NCBI RefSeq assembly: GCF_050948215.1 | Contig: NW_027489037.1 | Span: 1 to 64,000, forward strand | Source: Halictus rubicundus | Taxonomy: Eukaryota > Arthropoda > Insecta > Hymenoptera > Halictidae | Length of the DNA stretch: 64,000 nt | Direction of reading: 5' to 3' | Part shown: positions 30,401-39,021 of the stretch, one piece after another | How positions within the stretch are numbered: the stretch's first letter is position 1 | Layout: each line of letters begins with the position of its first letter | Notes under the pieces: generated by a model | Told to the model about the DNA's origin: nothing | Databases searched by the model: none | What the model saw: the letters and a program-made list of their open reading frames with translations, nothing else | Program-made: the position numbers and the translations under genes

Positions 30401-33400
30401 AGATAGGATAGAGGATAGGTTAGGATAGAGGATAGGATGGGATAGAGGATAGGATAGGATAGAGGATAGAATAGGATAGAGGATAGGATAGGATAGAGGA
30501 TACAATAGGATATTATAGAGGATAGGATAGGATAGAGGATTGGATAGGATAGAGGATAGGATATGATAGAGGATAGGATATGATAGAGGATAGGATAGGA
30601 TAGAGGATAGGATAGGATAGATGATAGGATTGGATAGAGGAAAGGATAAGATAGAGGATAGGATAGTATAGAGGATAGGATATAATAGAGGATAGGATAG
30701 GATAGAGGATAGGATACGATAGAGGATACGATAGGATAGGATAGAGGGTAGGATAGGATAGAGGATAGGATAGGACAGATGATATTATAGGAATGAGGAT
30801 AGGATATGATAGAGGATACGATATTATAGAGGATAGGATAGTATAGATGATCGGATAGGATAGAGGATTGGATAGGATAGAGGATACGATACGATAGAGG
30901 ATAGGATAGAGGATAGGGGATTGGATCGGATACAGGATAGGAGACGGTAGACGATAGGATGGGATAGGATAGAGGATAGGATAGGATAGAGGATAGGATA
31001 CGATAGAGGATAGGATAAGATAGAGGATAGGATAGGATAGAGGATAGGAGGTGTTAGAGGATAGGATAGGATAGAGGATAGGATAGGGGATTGGATAGGA
31101 TAGAGGATAGGAGACGATATGAGGATAGGATAGGATAGAGAATAGGATAGGATAGATGATATTATAGGAAAGAGGATAGGATATGATAGAGCATACGATA
31201 TTATAGAGGATAGGATAGGATAGAGGATCGGATAGGATAGAGGATTGGATAGGATAGAGGATACGATACTGTAGAGGATAGGATAGAGAATATGATACGG
31301 TAGACGATAGGGGATTGGATCGTATACAGGATAGGAGACGGTAGAGGATAGGATAGGATAGGATAGAGAATAGGATAGGATAGAGGATAGGTTAGGATAG
31401 AAGATAGGATAGGATACAGGATACGATAGGATAGGATAGAGAATAGGATAGGATAGAGGATGGGGCAGGACAGAGGATAGGATAGGATAGAGGATAGGTT
31501 AGGATAGAGGATAGGATGGGATAGAGGATAGGATAGGATAGAGGATAGAATAGGATAGAGGATAGGATAGGATAGAGGATTGGATAGGATAGAGGATAGG
31601 ATATGATAGAGGATAGGATATGATAGAGGATAGGATAGGATAGAGGATAGGATAGTATAGAGGATAGGATATAATAGAGGATAGAATAGGTTACGATAGA
31701 GGATACGATAGGATAGGATAGAGGGTAGGATAGGATAGTGGATAGGATAGGATAGAGGATAGGATACGATAGAGGATACGATAGGATAGGATAGAGGGTA
31801 GGATAGGATAGAGGATAGGATAGGATAAAGGATAGGATAGGATAGAGGATAGGTTAGGATAGAAGAGAGGATAGGATAGAGGATAGGATAGGATAGGATA
31901 GAGAATAGGATAGGATAGAGGATAGGTTAGGATAGAGGATAGGATAGGATAGAGGATAGGATAGGGTAGAGGATAGGATAGGACAGAGGATACGATAGGA
32001 TAGGATAAAGAATAGGATAGGATAGAGAATAGGACAGGATAGAGGATAGGATAGGGTAGAGGATAGGATAGGATAGAGGATAGGATACGATAGAGGATAG
32101 GATAGGATAGAGGATAGGATAGGGGATTGGATAGGATAGAGGATAGGAGACGATATGAGGATAGGATAGGATAGAGAATAGGATAGGACAGATGATATTA
32201 TAGGAAAGAGGATAGGATATGATAGAGGATCGGATAGGATAGAGGATTGGATAGGATAGAGAATATGATACGGTAGACGATAGGGGATTGGATCGGATAC
32301 AGGATAGGAGACGGTAGAGGATAGGATAGAGGATAGGATAGGATAGAGGATTGGATAGGGGATTGGATAGGATAGAGGATAGGATAGGATAGAGGATAGG
32401 ATAGGATAGAGGATAGGATAGGATAGAGGATAGGATAGGATAGAGGATAGGATAGGATAGAGGATAGGATAGGATAGAGGATAGGATAGGATAGAGGATA
32501 GGATAGGATAGAGGATAGGATAGGATAGAGGATATGATAGGATAGAGGATAGGATAGGATAGAGGATAGGATAGATGATAGGAGACGATATGAGGATAGG
32601 ATAGGATAGAGAATAGGATAAGGTAGATGATAATATAGGAAGGAGGATAGGATATGATAGAGCATACGATATTATAGAGGATAGAATAGGATAGGATAGA
32701 GGATCGGATAGGATAGAGGATACGATACGATAGAGGATAGGATAGAGGATAGGGGATTGGATCGGATACAGGATAGGAGACGGTAGACGATAGGATTGGA
32801 TAGGATAGAGGATAGGATAGGATAGAGGATGGGATAGGGGATTGGATAGCATAGAGGATAGGAGACGATATGAGGATAGGATAGGATAGAGAATATGTTA
32901 TTATAGATGATATTATAGGAAAGAGGATAGGATATGATAGAGGATCGGATAGGATAGAGGATTGGATAGGATAGAGGATAGGATAGGATAGATGATAGGA
33001 TAGGATAGAGGATAGGATAGGATAGAGGATAGGATAGGATGGAGGATAGGATACGATAGAGGATACGATAGGATAGGATAGAGGGTAGGATAGGATAGAG
33101 GATAGGATAGGATAGAGGATAGGATAGGATAGAGGATAGGAGATGATAGAGGATAGGATAGGATAGAGGATAGGATAGGGGATTGGATAGGATAGAGGAT
33201 AGGAGACGATATGAGGATAGGATAGGATAGAGAATAGGATAGGATAGATGATATTATAGGAAAGAGGATAGGATATGATAGAGCATACGATATTATAGAG
33301 GATCGGATAGGATAGAGGATTGGATAGGATAGAGGATACGATACTGTAGAGGATAGGATAGAGAATATGATACGGTAGACGATAGGGGATTGGATCGTAT

Positions 33401-35500
33401 ACAGGATAGGAGACGGTAGAGGATAGGATAGGATAGGATAGAGAATAAGATAGGATAGAGGATAGGTTAGGATAGAGGATAGGATGGGATAGAGGATAGG
33501 ATAGGATAGAGGATAGAATAGGATAGAGGATAGGATAGGATAGAGGATACGATAGGATATTATAGAGGATAGGATAGGATAGAGGATTGGATAGGATAGA
33601 GGATAGGATATGATAGAGGATAGGATATGATAGAGGATAGGATAGGATAGAGGATAGGATAGGATAGATGATAGGATTCGATAGAGGATAGGATAAGATA
33701 GAGGATAGGATAGTATAGAGGATAGGATATAATAGAGGATAGGATAGGATAGAGGATAGGATACGATAGAGGATACGATAGGATAGGATAGAGGGTAGGA
33801 TAGGATAGAGGATAGGATAGGACAGATGATATTATAGGAATGAGGATAGGATATGATAGAGGATACGATATTATAGATGATAGGATAGTATAGATGATCG
33901 GATAGGATAGAGGATTGGATAGGATAGAGGATACGATACGATAGAGGATAGGATAGAGGATAGGTGATTGGATCGGATACAGGATAGGAGACGGTAGACG
34001 ATAGGATGGGATAGGATAGAGGATAGGATAGGATAGAGGATAGGATACGATAAGGGATAGGATAAGATAGAGGATAGGATAGGATAGAGGATTGGATAGG
34101 ATAGAAGATAGGATATGATAGAGGATAGGATATGATAGAGGATAGGATAGGATAGAGGATAGGATAGGATACATGATAGGATTCGATAGAGGATAGGATA
34201 AGATAGAGGATAGGATAGTATAGAGGATAGGATATAATAGAGGATAGAATAGGATACGATAGAGGATACGATAGGATAGGATAGAGGGTAGGATAGGATA
34301 GAGGATAGGATAGGATAGAGGATAGGATACGATAGAGGATACGATAGGATAGGATAGAGGGTAGGATAGGATAGAGGATAGGATAGGATAAAGCAAAGGA
34401 TAGGATAGAGGATAGGTTAGGATAGAAGAGAGGATAGGATAGAGGATAGGATAGGATAGGATAGAGAATAGGATAGGATAGAGGATAGGTTAGGATAGAG
34501 GATAGGATAGGATAGAGGATAGGATAGGGTAGAGGATAGGATAGGACAGAGGATACGATAGGATAGGATAGAGAATAGGATAGGATAGAGAATAGGACAG
34601 GATAGAGGATAGGATAGGATAGAGGATAGGATAGGATAGAGGATAGGATACGATACAGGATAGGATAGGATAGAGGATAGGATAGGGGATTGGATAGGAT
34701 AGAGGATAGGAGACGATATGAGGATAGGATAGGATAGAGAATAGGATAGGACAGATGATATTATAGGAAAGAGGATAGGATATGATAGAGGATCGGATAG
34801 GATAGAGGATTGGATAGGATAGAGAATATGATACGGTAGACGATAGGGGATTGGATCGGATACAGGATAGGAGACGGTAGAGGATAGGATAGAGGATAGG
34901 ATAGGATAGATGATAGGATAGGATAGAGGATAGGATAGGATAGAGGATAGGATAGGATAGAGGATAGGATAGGATAGAGGATGGGATAGGATAGATGATA
35001 GGATAGGATAGAGGATTGGATAGGGGATTGGATAGGATAGAGGATAGGATAGGATACAGGATAGGATAGGATAGAGGATAGGATAGGATAGAGGATAGGA
35101 TAGGATAGAGGATAGGATAGGATAGAGGATAGGATAAGATAGAGGATAGGATAGGATAGAGGATAGGATAGGATAGAGGATATGATAGGATAGAGGATAG
35201 GATAGGATAGAGGATAGGATAGAGGATAGGAGACGATATGAGGATAGGATAGGATAGAGAATAGGATAAGGTAGATGATATTATAGGAAGGAGGATAGGA
35301 TATGATAGAGCATACGATATTATAGAGGATAGAATAGGATAGGATAGAGGATCGGATAGGATAGAGGATGGGATAGGATAGAGGATACGATACTATAGAG
35401 GATAGGATAGAGAATATGATACGGTAGACGATAGGGGCTTGGATCGTATACAGGATAGGAGACGGTAGAGGATAGGATAGGATAGGACAGAGGGTAGGAT
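24480..35500 (+). repeat. Large 6.3-7.1 kb segmental duplication within the satellite
   Basis: Private variants in 24.5-28.4 kb recur in 30.8-35.5 kb. gaggtgttag is at 24752 and 31048 (6296 bp apart). ggggattggatagcat is at 26140 and 32837, and atgttatt at 26198 and 32895 (both 6697). gataaggtagatg is at 28148 and 35265, and ggggcttgg at 28317 and 35434 (both 7117). The spacing grows stepwise by 401 and 420 bp, so the copies have gained or lost internal material. atgttatt also has a third copy at 29831. Confidence 0.75.
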
Positions 35501-35693
35501 AGGATAGAGGATAGGATAGGATAGAGGATAGGATGGGATAGAGGATAGGATAGGATAGAGGATAGGATAGGATAGAGGATAGGATATGATAGAGGATAGG
35601 ATAGGGTAGAGGAGAGGATAGGATAGAGGATAGGATAGGGTAGAAGATAGGATAGGGGATTGGATAGGATAGAGGATAGGATAGGATAGAGGA

Positions 35694-35760
35694 TAGGAGA
35701 CGATATGAGGATAGGATAGGATAGAGAATAGGATATTATAGATGATATTATAGGAAAGAG
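35694..35760 (+). repeat. Unoccupied satellite copy matching the insertion site
   Basis: This block reads through the GGAGACGATATGAGG context into GATAGGATAGG, GAGAATAGG, ATATTATAG and a GATGATATTATAGGAAAGAGG end without interruption. It equals what is obtained by joining the left flank of the insertion (to 37068) with the right flank after its GAGG copy (from 39022). It therefore serves as an in-window empty site and fixes the element ends to the base. Confidence 0.85.
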
Positions 35761-35837
35761 GATACGATATGATAGAGGATCGGATAGGATAGAGGATAGG
35801 ATAGGATGGAGTATAGGATAGAATTGAGGATAGGATA

Positions 35838-36745
35838 GGGTTGAGGATAGAATAGGATAGAGGATAGGATAGGACTGAGGATAGGATAGGATAGGGAATA
35901 GGATAGGATAGATGATTTTATAGGAAAGAGGATAGGATATGATAGAGGATACGATATGATACATGATAGGATAGGATAGAGGATAGGTTAGGATAGAGGA
36001 TAGGATAGGATAGAGGATATAATAGGGTAGAGGATAGGATAGGATAGAGGATAGGATAGGATAGAGGATAGGATCGGATAGAGGATTGGATAGGGGATTG
36101 GATAGGATAGAGGATAGGATAGGATAGAGGATAGGATAGGATAGAGGATAGGATAGGATAGAGGATAGGATAGGATAGAGGATAGGATAGGATAGAGGAT
36201 AGGATAGGATAGAGGATAGGATATGATAGAGGATAGGATAGGATAGATGATAGGATAGGATAGAGGATAGGATAGGATAGAGGATGGGATAGGGTTGAGG
36301 ATAGAATAGGATAGAGGATAGGATAGGACTGAGGATAGGATAGGATAGGGAATACGATAGGATAGATGATATTATAGGAAAGAGGATAGGATATGATAGA
36401 GGATACGATATGATAGATGATAGGATAGGATAGAGGATAGGTTAGGATAGAGGATAGGATAGGATAGAGGATATAATAGGGTAGAGGATAGGATAGGATA
36501 GAGGATAGTATAGGATAGAGGATAGGATCGGATAGAGGATTGGATAGGGGATTGGATAGGATAGAGGATAGGATAGGATAGAGGATAGGATAGGATAGAG
36601 GATAGGATAGGATAGAGGATAGGATAGGATAGAGGATAGGATAGGATAGAGGATAGGATAGGATAGAGGATAGGATAGGATAGAGGATAGGATAGGATAG
36701 AGGATAGGATAGGATAGAGGATAGGATATGATAGAGCATACGATA
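35838..36745 (+). repeat. 454-bp tandem duplication beside the insertion
   Basis: gggttgagg at 35838 and 36292, ggactgagg at 35872 and 36326, and gaggatata before atagggtagagg at 36013 and 36467 are all exactly 454 bp apart. Two units lie head to tail and end about 320 bp before the inserted element. The variants gggttgagg and ggactgagg were noticed nowhere else. Confidence 0.8.
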
Positions 36746-37064
36746 TTATAGAGGATAGGACAGGATAGAGGATAGGATAGGGGATTGGATAGGATAGAGG
36801 ATAGGATAGGATAGAGGATAGGATACGATAGAGGATACGATAGGATAGGATAGAGGATAGGATAGAGGATAGGATAGGATAGAGGATAGGATATGATAGA
36901 GGATAGGATAGGATAGATGATAGGATAGGATAGAGGATAGGATAGGATAGAGGATAGGATAGGGTAGAGGAGAGGATAGGATAGAGGATAGGATAGGGTA
37001 GAAGATAGGATAGGGGATTGGATAGGATAGAGGATAGGATAGGATAGAGGATAGGAGACGATAT

Positions 37065-37068
37065 GAGG
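37065..37068 (+). repeat. Target site duplication GAGG, left copy
   Basis: The four bases before the TGT end of the inserted element are GAGG, and the same four follow its ACA end at 39018-39021. Only one GAGG exists at this place in uninterrupted copies of the block. A chance GAGG is possible because the motif occurs in every monomer, but the empty-site comparison needs exactly one extra copy. Confidence 0.85.
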
Positions 37069-37078
37069 TGTAACGTGG
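37069..37078 (+). repeat. Left terminal inverted end of the inserted element
   Basis: TGTAACGTGG pairs with the reverse complement of the right end, TGTGACGTCG, at eight of ten positions. Short imperfect inverted ends starting TG are usual in LTRs, where integrase binds them. The octamer TGTAACGT also occurs once inside the element at 37757-37764, without further similarity. Confidence 0.7.
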
Positions 37079-37274
37079 ACCTCCACTCGCCGCGTAGGAA
37101 GGCGGGGGCGGGGTCCACTCCGGGAATTTATGGGCTCAGAGGCCGGGCCGCGTACGGCCGTGAATACGCGGTCCTCCCGGTACTAACCGATTCTCGAAGG
37201 TTCTCGGAAATCGGGAAGAGCCTACTGCTCGGGCGCCAGGCACCGGACGGGTGCCACGCGAAACGAGAACGAAG

Positions 37275-37302
37275 CCCGCCCTTAGCCGAAGCTGAGGGCG
37301 GG
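37275..37302. other. Strong 12-bp hairpin with CGAA loop
   Basis: The left arm CCCGCCCTTAGC at 37275-37286 pairs with GCTGAGGGCGGG at 37291-37302, with one T-G pair and a four-base CGAA loop. It is G+C-rich enough to form a stable RNA or DNA hairpin. In an LTR such a structure could belong to the R or U5 part of the transcript, but no function is shown. Confidence 0.7.
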
Positions 37303-37444
37303 AGGTGAACCTTCGGGAACCGCGAGAAGGTCGAGAGGCGCGAGAAGGGCCGGGGGTTCGGACACGGAAGGGAACGAGGACAGCCCTCATGGCAGGGCGG
37401 ATCGCGCAGGTGGAAATATCGGTAGTCAGACTGGGCTCTACAAT

Positions 37445-37450
37445 TTTATT
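37445..37450 (-). promoter_or_regulatory. Possible polyadenylation signal AATAAA
   Basis: The - strand reads AATAAA here, the only AATAAA I found in the inserted element on either strand. It lies about 1.57 kb into the element if the - strand is sense, leaving about 380 bp for the rest of the LTR. It also overlaps the last codons of the 37438-38379 reading frame. No clear GT-rich downstream element was seen. Confidence 0.3.
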
Positions 37451-37473
37451 GGCGTCGGTGGTTTTACAAAGCC

Positions 37474-37489
37474 GCGGCCACGTGGCCGC
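37474..37489. promoter_or_regulatory. 16-bp perfect palindrome with CACGTG core
   Basis: GCGGCCACGTGGCCGC is perfectly self-complementary and centred on CACGTG, the E-box core bound by bHLH factors of the Myc/Max/USF type in animals. A 16-bp perfect palindrome is unlikely by chance in under 2 kb, so a dimeric factor site or a hairpin is plausible. Binding here is inferred from the motif only. Confidence 0.45.
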
Positions 37490-37605
37490 ACCCGAGGGCC
37501 CGCGCTCTTCGTACACAGTTTGCGGTAAGGTGGAGGGTTCGCAACGCGCTGTTGTCGATCGGTAAAATACGCCGCGGGGGTGCGGTAGATCGGCTCGAGA
37601 ATAGC

Positions 37606-37623
37606 CCCTCGCCGAAGCGAGGG
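37606..37623. other. 7-bp perfect hairpin with the same CGAA loop
   Basis: CCCTCGC at 37606-37612 pairs perfectly with GCGAGGG at 37617-37623 around CGAA. The loop and its closing bases, GCCGAAGC, are the same as in the hairpin at 37275-37302, about 320 bp away. Confidence 0.65.
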
Positions 37624-37888
37624 TTTCGCGGCACGCAGGTGGTCGGCGCGATCACGGTATGACTGTCGCGGCGCGGTTTCGGTTCTGACGGACGGCGAAC
37701 GCTCGGCGAAAACCTCGCGATAGACTATGCTACGGCTCGATAGGAATAACGCGAAATGTAACGTAACAAACAGATGGTTGCAAACGATAACGGCGGCAGC
37801 TCCTCCGAGGAAGACTTCCGCGCGATATTTTTCCGGGAACTCGCAGCCGAGACTCAAGGTACCGGTGAATTCGGTACTAGCGGAATGT

Positions 37889-37909
37889 CCGAGGCGAGAA
37901 GCGCCTCGG
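37889..37909. other. 8-bp perfect hairpin
   Basis: CCGAGGCG at 37889-37896 pairs with CGCCTCGG at 37902-37909 around a five-base loop AGAAG. It is a third strong inverted repeat within the inserted element. Confidence 0.6.
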
Positions 37910-38544
37910 CGCGCGAAAACTCGGGGAACGAGACGCGATATTACGCGTCCGACGGGCGATCCGCGAGCTCGCGTTGCCGCGAGGGCACGGAATCGTCGTC
38001 GGCCGACCTCGTTTGTTCCCCGACAGAGCCTGGCGAACCAACTCGCGAAAAATACACGAAAAGGGTCACTTAAGGGACTCACCGTTCCTGTCGGTACTAC
38101 TGCCGCCTTCTGTCGCGGTTCGGCCCGCCTCGCTCGGGATGGTCTACCGGGTGTTCGGCTCTGGCTTCCTGTCGGTATCGAGATCGTGGTCCCGCGGTAG
38201 CTCGATATCGGAATTACACGCACTTCGCGTGGACGGTAATCGGGACGAGTTTCGATAGAGCCGGTTACACGGCGGTCCGGGCTGGTTCGGTAATTTGAGA
38301 CACGATTCCGTACGGAAGTCACCGCGACAGTAATTCGGCCTAGTCCGTTCGCGTTACGGCAGGGTCCTCGCATCCCCACTCCTGGCCGTAGCCCGGCTTT
38401 TCCTCTAATAGGGCGCGCGTCTGGCGCGAGATTCGGAACTCGCAGGATCGTGCCTACGTCGGGTCCTTGGGCCCCAGACCTTACGCGAAAATCATTCCGA
38501 AATTGACACGCGGGGCAGATCGGTGACCTACCCCGGTATGGAGA

Positions 38545-38558
38545 GGGGGGGGGGGGGG
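38545..38558 (+). repeat. Run of 14 G in the inserted element
   Basis: A G homopolymer directly after GAGA in the inserted element. The length given is the one in this assembly; such runs are prone to sequencing and polymerase error. Confidence 0.85.
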
Positions 38559-39007
38559 CGCCTACACCACCCTCGCCGAGGCCCCTTGCAATTGGCTAGG
38601 TGAGGCGACGGCAGGACCGCGAAATAGGTTGTCGGGTGGTCGACAGGGGCCTTCGTCCCGCTTCGTCACCTCCGGGTTGTCTGGCCCGTGTGTGGCGTCG
38701 CCCATTCCTCGTTATTACCGGTGCACCGGATTTGCGTAATGGCCATGGTTTGGCGTAGGTGGTCCCGCGAAGCGCTGTGCCCTTTCTTCAGGTCCGCTGG
38801 ATGCCGGGGCGCCGCTCGCGTACCTGAAACTTGCCGGGCTCGGCGTGCGCGAAAGGGTGAAAGTACGCGTTTCCTGTCGATTCGGGAGTTCCTCGGGGAG
38901 CGCTTCCTAACCTATCGAGCCGTGGTTCTATTCGCGACAACGTGTTTTACGGCAGTCCGGTCCCTTCGTTCGGTTGTTAGGGACCCTTAAGGGCGGCGGG
39001 GTTTGTG

Positions 39008-39017
39008 CGACGTCACA
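39008..39017 (-). repeat. Right terminal inverted end of the inserted element
   Basis: The + strand reads CGACGTCACA, so the - strand begins TGTGACGTCG. It is the partner of the left end and differs at the fourth and ninth positions. Confidence 0.7.
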
Positions 39018-39021
39018 GAGG
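39018..39021 (+). repeat. Target site duplication GAGG, right copy
   Basis: Right-hand partner of the GAGG at 37065-37068, directly after the ACA end. The satellite continues in register from here with ATAGGATAGGATAGAG, as in uninterrupted blocks. Confidence 0.85.

Larger units (their letters stand above)
1..37068 (+). repeat. 17-bp GA(GGATA)3 satellite, left block
   Basis: Uninterrupted head-to-tail tandem array. The commonest monomer is 17 bp, GA followed by three GGATA pentamers. Variants with two (12 bp) or four (22 bp) pentamers are frequent, so pentamer slippage is nested inside monomer repetition. The consensus has G and A in equal amount, some T and no C. C appears only in variants such as GATACGATAG, GGATCGG, GACAGG and AGCATAGG. 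No inverted stretch (TATCC on the + strand) was seen. The reverse complement has no stop in any frame, because 51 bp reads as 17 sense codons with the period SYPLSYPILYPILSSIL. The long - strand reading frames here are therefore composition artefacts with no gene evidence. The block ends at the inserted element. Confidence 0.98.
15291..37068 (+). repeat. Satellite zone B, gatacggtagacgatagg landmark family
   Basis: The first gatacggtagacgatagg is at about 15382. It recurs roughly every 0.5-1.5 kb, usually followed by ggggattggatcg and then a gatacagg and GGAGACGG context. A second landmark, gagacgatatgagg, followed by gagaataggatagg and a GATGATATTATAGG stretch, repeats with it. Two allelic forms alternate after the first landmark: GATCGG and GATCGTATAC. 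Neither landmark was seen left of 15.3 kb. The inserted element lies inside one gagacgatatgagg copy at the right end of this zone. Confidence 0.75.
37438..38379 (-). other. Unrecognised 313-codon open frame inside the inserted element
   Basis: The frame begins with ATG at 38379 and ends with TAG at 37438. The product would be very Arg-rich and basic, with one hydrophobic stretch at about residues 191-214 and no motif of a known family that I recognise; there is no zinc knuckle, protease or polymerase motif. High Arg content is what translation of CpG-rich non-coding DNA gives, so this may be chance. Its length in a segment under 2 kb is still more than I would expect at this composition. A 99-codon + strand frame (37774-38073, Ser/Glu-rich) is codon-aligned antisense to it, so at most one is likely real. 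I do not call either a gene. Confidence 0.15.
37069..39017. mobile_element. Solo LTR (probable) inserted in the satellite
   Basis: 1949 bp of CpG-rich, mixed-composition sequence, unlike the C-free satellite on both sides. It begins TGTAACGTGG and its other end, read on the - strand, begins TGTGACGTCG, matching at 8 of 10 positions. TGT...ACA ends with a 4-bp duplication of GAGG fit an LTR; 4-6 bp duplications are typical of LTR-retrotransposon and retroviral integrases. No reverse transcriptase, protease, integrase or transposase motif is visible, so the internal region has presumably been lost by LTR-LTR recombination. AATAAA at 37450-37445 and CATAAA at 37133-37128 on the - strand hint that the - strand is sense, but weakly. 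It could instead be a non-autonomous DNA transposon with short inverted ends. CpG is not visibly depleted and the target duplication is exact, which fits a recent insertion. The family is not recognised. Confidence 0.75.

Noticed and set aside
1..37068. Telomeric array
   Set aside because: The pentamer is GGATA, not TTAGG/GGTTA; TTAGG appears only as isolated variants and never in tandem.
36372..37118. - strand frame running from the insertion into the satellite
   Set aside because: Its first codons come from the inserted element and the rest is satellite; it crosses an insertion junction and is not a gene.
37063..37565. Short + strand frames at 37063-37308 and 37305-37565 as genes
   Set aside because: They have no recognisable motif; the first starts in satellite sequence across the insertion boundary, and both fit chance frames in CpG-rich DNA.
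37757..37764. Internal TGTAACGT as the start of a second LTR
   Set aside because: Only eight bases match the left end; the following sequence is unrelated.
37774..38073. 99-codon + strand frame (Ser/Glu-rich) as a gag-like or host protein
   Set aside because: It has no known motif and is short; it is codon-aligned antisense to the 313-codon - strand frame, so its openness may be a shadow.
38688..38990. 100-codon + strand frame near the right end of the element
   Set aside because: Arg-rich and featureless; consistent with chance in CpG-rich sequence.
37069..39017. Ribosomal RNA or snRNA gene because of high GC and hairpins
   Set aside because: No conserved rRNA or snRNA core sequence is recognised, and the insertion has transposon-like ends and a target duplication.
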